64,000 bases of DNA from Micromonospora sp. MH99 (GTDB taxonomy: Bacteria; Actinomycetota; Actinomycetes; Mycobacteriales; Micromonosporaceae): contig NZ_MUZA01000007.1 of assembly GCF_021442385.1 (NCBI RefSeq), positions 1 through 64,000 of the forward strand. The letters run 5' to 3'. The notes under the pieces were generated by a model that saw only the letters and a program-made list of their open reading frames with translations, did not search any database and was not told the DNA's origin. Made by a program: the position numbers and the translations under genes. Positions 44,084 to 51,634 of the stretch are shown here, piece by piece; position 1 is the stretch's first letter, and the number at the start of each line of letters is the position of its first letter.

Positions 44084-44369
44084 GCGGCGTCGCCTGTTGC
44101 GATCGGTTACCGCACCGGACGGGACGACACTACTGGCCTGTTCGCAGCCTGCCAAGCCAGGTTCGCCTGCGTAAACCCGATTCGGTGCAGCAATTTCTGC
44201 GCGTATTGCCGATGATGTGACTCGATGGGACAACCGGTTACGGAGACGCCTACGGGCGACAACCGGACAGGCCGCCGATAACGCGCCACAATCACGGGAA
44301 ATATCGCGCACAACGCGTCGGACGCCCGAATTCCGAACGACGTGACCGGGCTCACGTAACGGATCAGGC
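44084..44369. other. Intergenic region with lower GC, promoter side of the riboswitch
   Basis: This 286-base gap lies between the riboswitch and the stop of the next minus-strand gene. It is less GC-rich than its surroundings and should hold the promoter for the riboswitch transcript. An open frame here (44107-44373) has no coding character. I see no RNA gene. Confidence 0.5.
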
Positions 44370-45137
44370 TCAACTCGCGCTAGCCGGGCGCCACCGCGCC
44401 ACGGGGGCGGGACGGGACGCCCCGATCGCCCCGGGTCGGGCGAGGGCCGGGCTGGGCCGCAGCCGCGCCGTTGCCGCGTACGCCTCCTCGGCAAGGGTGC
44501 GCGCCGACTCGGCGGCCAGTTCCGCGTCCCGCCAGGCAGCCCGCTCCGCAGTGGCGGCGGCCTGGTAGTCGGCCAGTCTCGCGTCCCGGATCGCCCGGCT
44601 GAGCAGCACCTCCTGCTCGGCCGGGTGCCGCCGGGAATCCCAGCCGCGCCGGTGGGCGAACACGTCACTGAGCTGCGCCATGGTCAGATCGCCTCGCCAG
44701 TACGCCGCCATCGCCGCACGGTGCAGGTAGCGCTCCCGGGAGGCGTATTCGGCGGGTGTCCGCGGGGTGTGCGGAGTGGGCAGCGCGCCAGAGCCGGCGA
44801 AGCGGCGGGCGGCGGTGTCCGCCTCGTCGTACCTCAGCCAGGCCCGCTCCACGTGTTCCTGAGCGGTGAGCCAGGCATCGCGTCGCCGCCGGGCCGTCCT
44901 GGCGGCGCCGGTCGCGGCGACGGCCACCTCCTCGGCGTACCGGCGCAGGTCGTCGGCTTCGGCCGCGGCCATTTCCCGCGCGGTCGGCGCGGCCGGGACC
45001 GGGTCGTCCGCGGGACGGTCCCCCAGGCGGGCCACCAGCACGGCGAGTACGCCCAGTGCCAGCAGGAACAGGGTCGACCAGATGGCGGCGGCCTGCGGCA
45101 CCTCGGTCACGAACTGGTAGAAGACGGCAGTCTCCAC
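44370..45137 (-). CDS. Hypothetical single-TM protein with long Ala/Arg-rich helical tail
   Basis: The 255-residue protein starts at GTG 45137 after GAGGAG. A TM helix (AAIWSTLFLLALGVLAVLVA) occupies residues ~13-35. The rest is cytoplasmic and strongly helical with Ala, Arg and Glu (coiled-coil-like), including EMAAAEADDLRRYAEEVA and YASRERYLHRAAMAAYWRGDLT. I do not recognise a family. Open frame before 45137 is shadow sequence. Confidence 0.65.
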   Translation of the reverse strand: METAVFYQFVTEVPQAAAIWSTLFLLALGVLAVLVARLGDRPADDPVPAAPTAREMAAAEADDLRRYAEEVAVAATGAARTARRRRDAWLTAQEHVERAWLRYDEADTAARRFAGSGALPTPHTPRTPAEYASRERYLHRAAMAAYWRGDLTMAQLSDVFAHRRGWDSRRHPAEQEVLLSRAIRDARLADYQAAATAERAAWRDAELAAESARTLAEEAYAATARLRPSPALARPGAIGASRPAPVARWRPASAS

Positions 45138-45262
45138 GGTCGGCTCCTCGGGGAGAGCAAAGCGGGGGAGCCCCGGCGACGTGGCCACGGCGGGCCACGG
45201 ATCGGCGGGGTCGGAGCTGGCGGATCGACAGGGCGCGACGACGGGACGCGCGTCCCGGTGAC

Positions 45263-45634
45263 TCAGCGCCGGGGCGGACCCCGGGGAGCCCAGGGCCGCG
45301 AAGCGTAGACGAGAGGCAGCCGGTCGGACCCGGCCGCGGACACCGGCAGCACGCCGGTCGCGATGGTGCCCTGGTCGACGGGCGGTGCCGGTTGCGCGTC
45401 GAACGACCCGGCCGGGACGAACTCCTCGGCGGCACTCGCACCGACCGCCGAGGCCGGGTGCACGGCAGCCTCTGGCACGGCGCTCAGGGGTGGCACGGCG
45501 CTCACCGGTGGCACGGCGGCCGAGGACGGGCTCGCGCCGACCGCCAGGGCCGCGACCGCGGCGAGGCTGGTCAGCACCCGCGTAGCCCAGCGCGCCACCC
45601 ACCACAGCGGACAGGTGAGCGCGACCGGAAGCAC
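45263..45634 (-). CDS. Hypothetical small secreted or membrane protein
   Basis: The ~123-residue protein has a hydrophobic N-terminal segment (VLTSLAAVAALAVGAS) that could be a signal peptide ending at SSAAV, followed by Val/Pro/Ala repeats of the type VPPVSAVPPLSAVPEA. No catalytic motif is seen. The start is uncertain: GTG 45634 is given, GTG 45670 is also possible. It probably shares a transcript with the next gene (125-base gap). Confidence 0.5.
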   Translation of the reverse strand: MLPVALTCPLWWVARWATRVLTSLAAVAALAVGASPSSAAVPPVSAVPPLSAVPEAAVHPASAVGASAAEEFVPAGSFDAQPAPPVDQGTIATGVLPVSAAGSDRLPLVYASRPWAPRGPPRR

Positions 45635-45727
45635 GTCCCCAACGCTACTGCCGGGCCGGCCCTGACGCACCGACCACGGGCGTGTCGGCGCACGCCGCGC
45701 CGACCCTGCTGACCAGGGTGGACGGTG

Positions 45728-46963
45728 TCAGCGCGAGTCGACGTACGGTGATCGGCTGTCGGTCTGGTCGGTCCCGCCGGGCCCGGCCTGAGTCCCGACA
45801 GCATCGGGGCGGTGGGCGTCGTCCCCGGCGGCAGGGGTCCCGGCGGTGCGTTGTCCGGGCACGCGCGGGCGGGCCGTACGACGCGGCGCGAGTCGGCGCA
45901 TCATCGGCGTCTCGACGAAGCGGTGCAGCAACCCGGCGAGGACCAGGTTCGCGAGCAGGAAGCCCAGCACCGCGACGGGGCCACGCCAGCCCTGGAAGCC
46001 GGTCCCCCAGTCACCGCTGAAGCGCAGCACGCTCGTCATCACCAGCACATGCACCAGGTAGAAGGCGAACGAGACCTCGCCGAGCCAGACCAGCGGCCGA
46101 GACCGCCACGGGGAACGCTTACCCCGGACGTCCGCGTCCGCGGCGGCAGTGATCACCAGCAGGTACGCCACCGCGAGCAGCGTGGTCCACAGCTCGGCGC
46201 GAATCCACTCTGCCGCTGCCACCCAGGTGGCCAGGAAGATCACGCTGGCCGCGGTCAGCCCCGGGCCCCGCCAGAGGCCACGGCGCATCAGCTCGGCCGC
46301 CAACGCGCCCATCCAGAACTCCAGCGACCGTACGGGCGGGAAGACCTGGGTGAACCACCACCGGCTCACCTCCGGCACCAACTGCTGCGCCGGCCAGAGC
46401 GCGAGGATCAGCAACGCCAGCGCGACGATCAGCGCCCAGAGCAGCTTCGGCCGGGCACGGCGCAGCAGTGGCAGCACCAGCGGCAGACACAGGTAGAAGA
46501 AGAACTCGCAGGACAGCGACCAGCTCACGGTGTTGATGCTGTAGAACCAGCCCGGCCGGGGGTCCCAGGCCTGCAACAGCAGCAGGTTCTCCAGCGCTGC
46601 CGCTGGCAGGACCGCGTCGGCGAACCACCAGGCGACCAGCAGCGCCGCCCCCCACAGCACCAGGTGGTTCGGGTAGATCTTGGCAACCCGTCGCCGCCAG
46701 AAGGTCCGCCGGGACTCGCCCTCGCGGGCCGACCAGACCAGCACGAAACCGCTCAGGATGAAGAAGAACTGCACCCCGGACAGGCCCAGGGTGAACAGCG
46801 CGTCGACCACGGCCTTGTAGTCCGGCTCCGCGATAATCCGCATGGTCCCGACGTGGAAGCCGAAGACCAGCAACGCGGCGATCCAGCGCAGCCCGGTCAG
46901 CGAGGGCAGCCGGGCCGGCGCGGGGGTGGGCCGGGCAGCCGTCGCCGCGGCGGCACTCGTCAT
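45728..46963 (-). CDS. Acyltransferase-3 family membrane protein (OafA/YrhL-like)
   Basis: The 411-residue protein has about ten TM helices. The N-terminal motif SLTGLRWIAALLVFGFHVG carries the catalytic His, followed by FFILSGFVLVW and RRRVAKIYPNHLVLW with the conserved Arg, and SWSLSCEFFFYL. The family acetylates or acylates sugars of envelope glycans or antibiotics. A helix ending RFVETPMMRRL precedes a hydrophilic Arg/Pro-rich C-terminal tail. ATG 46963 precedes the first conserved motif by ~25 residues. Confidence 0.88.
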   Translation of the reverse strand: MTSAAAATAARPTPAPARLPSLTGLRWIAALLVFGFHVGTMRIIAEPDYKAVVDALFTLGLSGVQFFFILSGFVLVWSAREGESRRTFWRRRVAKIYPNHLVLWGAALLVAWWFADAVLPAAALENLLLLQAWDPRPGWFYSINTVSWSLSCEFFFYLCLPLVLPLLRRARPKLLWALIVALALLILALWPAQQLVPEVSRWWFTQVFPPVRSLEFWMGALAAELMRRGLWRGPGLTAASVIFLATWVAAAEWIRAELWTTLLAVAYLLVITAAADADVRGKRSPWRSRPLVWLGEVSFAFYLVHVLVMTSVLRFSGDWGTGFQGWRGPVAVLGFLLANLVLAGLLHRFVETPMMRRLAPRRTARPRVPGQRTAGTPAAGDDAHRPDAVGTQAGPGGTDQTDSRSPYVDSR

Positions 46964-47351
46964 GCCGGGATCCCGAGGCTCGGCAGGGTCACCAGCACGT
47001 GCGTGTCCTCCTCGGTGCGACATCGGACGGCGACGCCCGCGACGGCCCGGCAGGGGCCCGTACCCGGGGTACCCTACCCGGGGCACTCCTGGTGAATCGG
47101 ACGCGTTCTGCCCCTGCAACGCGCAGAGGACGGGCCCGGGCCGCCCTGGTGGCGGACGGGCCGCCCGGGCGACCGGGGCGCGGACCCTGCACGGGCTGCT
47201 CAGCTCGCCGCAGCGCCGCGCGTCGCTGGCCGCGCGGGCCCGGTCCACAGTCGACGGCCGGGGTGTCCGACGCCGTACGGCCGCCCGCGACCAACGGCTG
47301 GCGCCGCCGCCTGCGACACGCCGTCCAGCGACTCTCGCCTATGCTCTACTC
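46964..47351. other. Divergent intergenic region with a TACCCGGGG direct repeat
   Basis: The 388 bases separate the acyltransferase and HAD genes. TACCCGGGG occurs at 47061-47069 and 47075-47083. TAGGGT, a good minus-strand -10, sits at 47071-47076 for the acyltransferase. Nothing else is supportable. Confidence 0.5.
47340..47345 (+). promoter_or_regulatory. Leaderless promoter -10 (TATGCT) for HAD gene
   Basis: TATGCT is followed by exactly six bases and the ATG at 47352, so transcription probably starts at the start codon. Confidence 0.6.
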
Positions 47352-48053
47352 ATGATCGACGCGGTTGTCTTTGACGTCGGCGGAACCATTCTTGACGAGT
47401 CCCGCGAGTTCGCGAGCTGGGCGGACTGGTTCGGCGTTCCACGGCACACGCTCTCGGCGGTCCTCGGTGCCGTAATCGCCCGCGGCCTGGACTGGCAGGA
47501 GACGTTCCGGGCCTTCCGGCCCGACTTCGACCTCGCGGTCGAGCTGGAACGCCGAGCCGCCGCCGGCAAACCGGAGTGGTTCGGCGAAGAGGACCTCTAC
47601 GCCGATGCGCGTGGGTGCCTCGCCGCACTCAAGGAGCAGGGCTTGTTCGTGGGGCTGGCCGGCAACCAACCAGCCCACGCCGAAGCGCTCCTGCACGCCC
47701 TCGACCTTCCCGTGGACATGATCGGCACATCGACCGGTTGGGGCGTGGCGAAACCGTCACCGGCCTTCTTCGAACGTGTCACCCACGCCGCCGGCGGCGA
47801 CCCGTCGTCGATCCTCTACGTCGGCGACCGGCCCGACAACGACGTACGCCCGGCAGCGGAGGCGGGCATGAAGACCTGCCTGATCCGACGCGGCCCCTGG
47901 GGGCACATCCTCGACCTGCCAGCCGTCGCCGAACAGTGCCTGTTCCGCATCGACTCGCTGGACGCCCTTCCGGCCCTGGTGGCGAAGCACAACGCGAGCC
48001 ACGCAACCCCCTCCTCCGGCGACCGAGGCCGCGCGAGCGGCGGCAGGTTGTAG
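47352..48053 (+). CDS. HAD-superfamily hydrolase
   Basis: This 233-residue enzyme has VVFDVGGTILDE in place of the usual DxDGT motif I (second Asp replaced by Gly, as in several HAD subgroups), motif II region VGLAGNQPA, Lys in GVAKPSPAFFERV and motif IV YVGDRPDNDV. The lid is a helical cap between residues ~20 and 90. It is probably a phosphatase for a small phosphoester; the substrate is unknown. Missing the second Asp of DxD makes normal acid-base phosphatase action less certain. Confidence 0.83.
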   Translation: MIDAVVFDVGGTILDESREFASWADWFGVPRHTLSAVLGAVIARGLDWQETFRAFRPDFDLAVELERRAAAGKPEWFGEEDLYADARGCLAALKEQGLFVGLAGNQPAHAEALLHALDLPVDMIGTSTGWGVAKPSPAFFERVTHAAGGDPSSILYVGDRPDNDVRPAAEAGMKTCLIRRGPWGHILDLPAVAEQCLFRIDSLDALPALVAKHNASHATPSSGDRGRASGGRL

Positions 48054-48079
48054 CTAGCACGGGTGTACGAAAGTGCTGC

Positions 48080-48085
48080 TAGGGT
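48080..48085 (+). promoter_or_regulatory. Leaderless promoter -10 (TAGGGT) for AlkB-like gene
   Basis: TAGGGT-N6-ATG geometry. Just upstream, CTAGCAC (from 48051) and GTGCTGCTAG form an imperfect inverted repeat that may bind a regulator. Confidence 0.6.
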
Positions 48086-48091
48086 GGCTGC

Positions 48092-48730
48092 ATGACGCAG
48101 GCCGCCTACCAGCCGTCGATGCTCGACCTGACCGACGCGGAGCCGACCCTGGGGCCACTGCCCGGCCAGCTCCGGCGGCATCACCTGAGTCGGGGCGCCT
48201 GGGTCGACCATCTCCCCGGCTGGGTGCACGGTTCCGACGCGGTCCTCGACACCCTGCTCACCGAGGTGCCATGGCGGGCCGAGCGACGCACCATGTACGA
48301 CAGCGAGGTCGACGTGCCCCGCCTGCTCTGCTGGTACGGCGGCGACCGGCAACTGCCGCACCCCGTGCTCACCACGGCACGAGCCGAGCTGACCCGGCAC
48401 TACGCCCCCGAGTTGGGTGAGCCGTTCGTCACCGCCGGCATGTGCCTCTACCGCTCCGGCCGGGACAGCGTCGCCTGGCACGGTGACACCATCGGCCGTT
48501 CCGCGCACAGCGACACCATTGTCGCGATCGTCTCGTTCGGGTCACCCCGGCCGCTGCTGCTGCGCCCGCGCGGAGGTGGTGGCGACAGCCTGCGTTTCCC
48601 GGTGGGCCACGGCGACCTCATCGTCATGGGCGGCTCCTGCCAACGCACCTGGGAACACGCCATTCCCAAGACCACCCGCCCGGTAGGCCCGAGGGTAAGC
48701 GTCCAGTTCCGCCCGTTCAACGTCGCCTAA
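48092..48730 (+). CDS. AlkB-like 2-oxoglutarate/Fe(II) dioxygenase
   Basis: The 212-residue product has the iron triad WHGDTIG (His-x-Asp) and distal His in RTWEHAIPK, and the 2-oxoglutarate Arg in RVSVQFR. RLLCWYGGD and MCLYRSGRDSVAWH match the nucleotide-recognition lid and core of bacterial AlkB-type DNA/RNA repair demethylases. Such enzymes remove 1-methyladenine or 3-methylcytosine lesions. It is likely leaderless. A C-run/palindrome structure follows immediately. Confidence 0.9.
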   Translation: MTQAAYQPSMLDLTDAEPTLGPLPGQLRRHHLSRGAWVDHLPGWVHGSDAVLDTLLTEVPWRAERRTMYDSEVDVPRLLCWYGGDRQLPHPVLTTARAELTRHYAPELGEPFVTAGMCLYRSGRDSVAWHGDTIGRSAHSDTIVAIVSFGSPRPLLLRPRGGGGDSLRFPVGHGDLIVMGGSCQRTWEHAIPKTTRPVGPRVSVQFRPFNVA

Positions 48731-48765
48731 CCCCCCACCCCCACCCCCACCCCCACCCCCACCCT
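48731..48765. repeat. C-rich (CCCCCA)n tract
   Basis: Five A-separated runs of 5-6 C bases follow the AlkB stop. The minus strand therefore has five G-runs, a G-quadruplex motif. Confidence 0.9.
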
Positions 48766-48775
48766 CCGCCCGGTT

Positions 48776-48830
48776 GATCATGAAGTTATTGCCACCGGCA
48801 CCGGCGTGTCGCGGCAATAACTTCATGATC
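48776..48830. repeat. Perfect 18-bp AT-rich palindrome with 19-base spacer
   Basis: The arm GATCATGAAGTTATTGCC at 48776-48793 pairs perfectly with 48813-48830. It is much AT-richer than the surrounding DNA. A C-rich tract lies on its left and a G-rich tract (48841-48864) on its right, so a longer hairpin or cruciform is possible. This is probably a dispersed intergenic repeat rather than a plain terminator (long loop, no T-run). Confidence 0.85.
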
Positions 48831-48905
48831 GACGAGCGCCGGTGGGTGGGGTGGGGTTGGGGTTAGTACTCCAACGTCACTTGATCTGCCGGCTGGCTTA
48901 CTCGG

Positions 48906-49418
48906 CTAGCTCATGAAGAAGATCATGGCCGCGAGGCTTGCCCCCATGGCCAGGTGCTCCCAACGGAGCAGGTCCGTGATCGGTCGATTGCGCAGCCGGA
49001 CGAGTGCGGCCGCCATCCAGCAGAGGTGAGCCGCCGTGGCGGCGCGTAGCAACACGAGCGCCGCGTCATGGCCGGTGACGATGCCGTGGTCCATCCGGGG
49101 CCCGGCGGCCATGTGGTGGATAGCCATCGACCCGCCGTGTTGATGCATCAGCACGGCGAGCGCCATGAGCACGGCCCCGACCGTACGGTGCCACTCCACC
49201 TCCGGGCCGGGCTCGGTCGGACCGCTGGTGACGAGTGCCACCGCGAAGGCGAGGAGCAGCAGCGCGCCCGCGTACTGCACAACCGGTGCGGCGTCGAGGG
49301 TCACCGCGACCATGACAGCCACCATCGCACCCGCGAGCATCCGGGCCCTGCGGGACGCGCCCGCCCGCGGCACGACGCAGCAGCAGGCCGACACCGCGGC
49401 CGACCCGAGCATGATCAT
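48906..49418 (-). CDS. His/Met-rich multi-pass membrane protein (DUF5134-like)
   Basis: The ~170-residue product has about five TM helices: MIMLGSAAVSACCCV, MVAVMVAVTLDAAPV, YAGALLLLAFAVALV and two more. Conserved-looking His residues lie in MHQHGGSMAIHHMAAGPRMDHG and in the TAAHLCWM segment. The pattern resembles DUF5134-type actinobacterial membrane proteins, which could bind a metal. It begins about 8 bases after the DUF899 stop on the same strand; the start choice (49418) is uncertain, with 49466 an alternative. Confidence 0.6.
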   Translation of the reverse strand: MIMLGSAAVSACCCVVPRAGASRRARMLAGAMVAVMVAVTLDAAPVVQYAGALLLLAFAVALVTSGPTEPGPEVEWHRTVGAVLMALAVLMHQHGGSMAIHHMAAGPRMDHGIVTGHDAALVLLRAATAAHLCWMAAALVRLRNRPITDLLRWEHLAMGASLAAMIFFMS

Positions 49419-49426
49419 CTCGAACG

Positions 49427-50143
49427 TCAGGACGTCACCGTCGGCGTAACGCCGGGGCGTGACCATTGGGCGGTGGGGCGGCCGTTGAGCCGCCACGGGT
49501 GACCACCGACCCGCGGCCAACCTTGGGGTGAGTTTTCCCAGTTCTCTTGCCGGCCGTACACCGTGAGGTCCAAGGCGTGGTAGCTGGTCGTCAACGCCTC
49601 CACGCCCCGCCCGGTGGTCCAGTAGGTTTCGTAGACCTGGTCGCCGTCGCGCAGGTAGCAGGCGATGAACCCGAATTCGCGACCGTCGGCCAGAGCCGGG
49701 TCGGAGTCTTTCGCCGAATACCAGGGGAACGGGTAGCCCATAAACTCCGCGAACGGGGCACTTTCGTCGTAGGGGCCCTGGCAGAACACGGCGTAGGTGA
49801 CGTCCCGGGCATGCAGGTAGTCCAGCATCTGCATGTGACAGGTCGAGAAGGTGCACCCCTCACACTGATCCCCGTGCGGTTTGCCGTCGTGCCACATGTG
49901 GAAGTAGGCGATGAGCATCCGGCGGCCCTCGAAAACCTCCACCAGCGGGGTGTCCCCGCCGGGGCCCTGGACCGTCACCGTCGGCATCAAGGTCATCGGC
50001 AGCTGACGACGAGCGGCTGCGATCGCGTCTCCTTCGCGGGTATGGGCCTTCTCCCGGACCAGCAGTTCGTTGCGCTCGCGCAGCCAGGTCTCCCGGTCGA
50101 CGACCGGGGGCGTGGCTGCGCTGGACGCGGGGGTTGCCGTCAT
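49427..50143 (-). CDS. DUF899 thioredoxin-like protein
   Basis: The 238-residue protein opens with RETWLRERNELLVREKAHTREGD and contains MLIAYFHMWHDGK, CEGCTFSTCHM and YWTTGRGVEALTTSYHALDLTVYGRQE. The family has a thioredoxin-like fold with a CxxC-rich stretch. AAGGAG precedes the ATG at 50143. It is divergent from the ECF sigma factor, a pairing that suggests the sigma factor controls it. The biochemical role is unknown. Confidence 0.87.
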   Translation of the reverse strand: MTATPASSAATPPVVDRETWLRERNELLVREKAHTREGDAIAAARRQLPMTLMPTVTVQGPGGDTPLVEVFEGRRMLIAYFHMWHDGKPHGDQCEGCTFSTCHMQMLDYLHARDVTYAVFCQGPYDESAPFAEFMGYPFPWYSAKDSDPALADGREFGFIACYLRDGDQVYETYWTTGRGVEALTTSYHALDLTVYGRQENWENSPQGWPRVGGHPWRLNGRPTAQWSRPGVTPTVTS

Positions 50144-50279
50144 GGCTGTCTCCTTCGCGGGTGGGGATTGGTCACAGGTACAGACGACCGAGTCGGCGAT
50201 CGTCATCGGTGACCGATGACGGATGGGCTCCGCGGTCGTCAGTACGGTTGTGCGGACCACTCAGCCCCGGGGAGATCAC

Positions 50280-51200
50280 ATGTCCGACTCGCCTGACGAG
50301 CAGGCGGTCTGGCTGCAGCGCGCCTTCGACGAGCACCGGCGCGAGCTACACGTGCACTGCTACCGCCTTGCAGGGAACGTCACCGACGCGGACGACCTGG
50401 TGCAGGAGGCCTTCCTGCGTGCCTGGCGGGCTCGCGACCGCTTCGAGGGTCGGGCGTCGGCGCGCACCTGGTTCTACCGGATCGCCACGAACGTCTTCCT
50501 CGACAGCCGCAAGGCGGCCGGTCACCGGACGATTCCGTATGGTGACCCGCTGGAGTGGTCCACCGAGCTCGGTCCCTATCCAGACGCCCTGTTGGCCGAC
50601 GATCCGCAGACCGGTCTCGCCGCGCGGGAGACCGTCGAGCTGGCCCTGATCGCAGCGCTCACGTACCTGCCGCCGCGGCAACGGGCGGCCTTCGTGCTGC
50701 GCGACGTCTACGGCTGGACGCCGCAGGAGATCGCCGGCGCGCTCGACACCGCCGTAGCGGCCGTCAACAGCCTCCTCCAGCGGGCCCGCCACACCCTCCG
50801 GCGGCGCGCTCCGTCGGACCCACAGGACTGGCGCCGCCCGCAGCTCACCAGCGAGGACGAAGAGATCCTGCGCCGCTACGCCAACGCGAAGGACCCGGAG
50901 ACGGTCCGGGCACTGCTCGCCGAGGACGTACGGATCACGATGCCGCCCGAGCCGCCGGTCGTCGGGATCGACGCGGCCGCGGAGTTCCTCGGCCGACCGC
51001 TCGACTGGCGCACCTTCCCCACCTCGGCCAACGGGCGCCCGGCACTGATCAACTATCTCCGCCGGCCCGGCAGCCCGCACTACGAGGCGCTGGTCGTCGA
51101 CGTACTCCGGATCGAGAACGGGAAGATCGTAGAGAGCAACGCCTTCATCGGTGCCCGTCACGTCGCCGCCTTCAGCATGCCCGCCACGCTCGAGCCCTAG
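50280..51200 (+). CDS. ECF RNA polymerase sigma factor with C-terminal SnoaL-like domain
   Basis: The 306-residue factor has region 2 (AGNVTDADDLVQEAFLRAWRARDRF, then TWFYRIATNVFLD), region 4 (LPPRQRAAFVLRDVYGWTPQEIAGALDT, then NSLLQRARHTLR) and a C-terminal ~110-residue SnoaL/NTF2-like domain from ~200. Such fused domains often regulate the sigma factor itself, instead of an anti-sigma protein. ATG 50280 follows GGGGAG. It is divergent from the DUF899 gene (136 bases apart). Confidence 0.9.
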   Translation: MSDSPDEQAVWLQRAFDEHRRELHVHCYRLAGNVTDADDLVQEAFLRAWRARDRFEGRASARTWFYRIATNVFLDSRKAAGHRTIPYGDPLEWSTELGPYPDALLADDPQTGLAARETVELALIAALTYLPPRQRAAFVLRDVYGWTPQEIAGALDTAVAAVNSLLQRARHTLRRRAPSDPQDWRRPQLTSEDEEILRRYANAKDPETVRALLAEDVRITMPPEPPVVGIDAAAEFLGRPLDWRTFPTSANGRPALINYLRRPGSPHYEALVVDVLRIENGKIVESNAFIGARHVAAFSMPATLEP

Positions 51201-51211
51201 ACGAGTAAGTC

Positions 51212-51634
51212 TCAAGCTAAGTGGCCGAGTCTGCGCTGGTAGTGGGATCGCCGGGCTCGGGCTTGGGATGTTCGTCGCCAGGTGGACCAGTACAGGGTGT
51301 GCGCTGGGGGTAGTGGCAGGGCGAGGACGAAGGCGTTGAGGAGTCGGCGGATCTCGGCGACGGTCAACGCGATGATCTCCGGGTCGGGGTCGGGCTGCTG
51401 CGCGGTGGTGGCGGCGAGGATGGTCAGAACGGCCCGGGCGAGCATGGCCACGAACCGGTCCGCGACACGTGTCACCGCCTCGTCCAGGATGACCGGCCAC
51501 CCGGTCGGGTCCACGCTGTGGCACACGGCCACCGCACGATCTTCGGTTGGCCTCACCAACCATCGATGATCAACGCGGTGGCCGTCCTCATGCCCGCGCC
51601 ACGCCCAACGCCGAAGCCAAGTGACGTTGGAGTA
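51212..51634 (-). pseudogene. Transposase C-terminal remnant
   Basis: The frame runs from the right inverted repeat (reading YSNVTW) to a TGA at 51212 with no start until GTG 51559. The end, LTVAEIRRLLNAFV then YWSTWRRTSQARARRSHYQRR, resembles the C terminus of IS701/IS4-type transposases. It has no DDE catalytic segment, so the N-terminal two-thirds is missing. The frame is in phase with parC across the stop codon. Confidence 0.6.

Larger units (their letters stand above)
48867..51634. mobile_element. Candidate element bounded by perfect 17-bp inverted repeats
   Basis: TACTCCAACGTCACTTG at 48867-48883 is exactly the reverse complement of 51618-51634. The right copy abuts the parC stop codon at 51635. 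Between them lie a membrane protein, a DUF899 gene, a divergent ECF sigma factor and a transposase C-terminal remnant that reads inward from the right repeat. No full transposase is present, so it looks like a decayed or non-autonomous unit. Target-site duplication is not clear. Confidence 0.55.

Noticed and set aside
44107..44373. 88-residue minus-strand frame upstream of the riboswitch
   Set aside because: No ribosome site or coding pattern, and it lies in the expected promoter region.
48906..51634. Prophage or integrative plasmid remnant
   Set aside because: No integrase, attachment site or phage gene is seen; only inverted repeats and a transposase tail are present.
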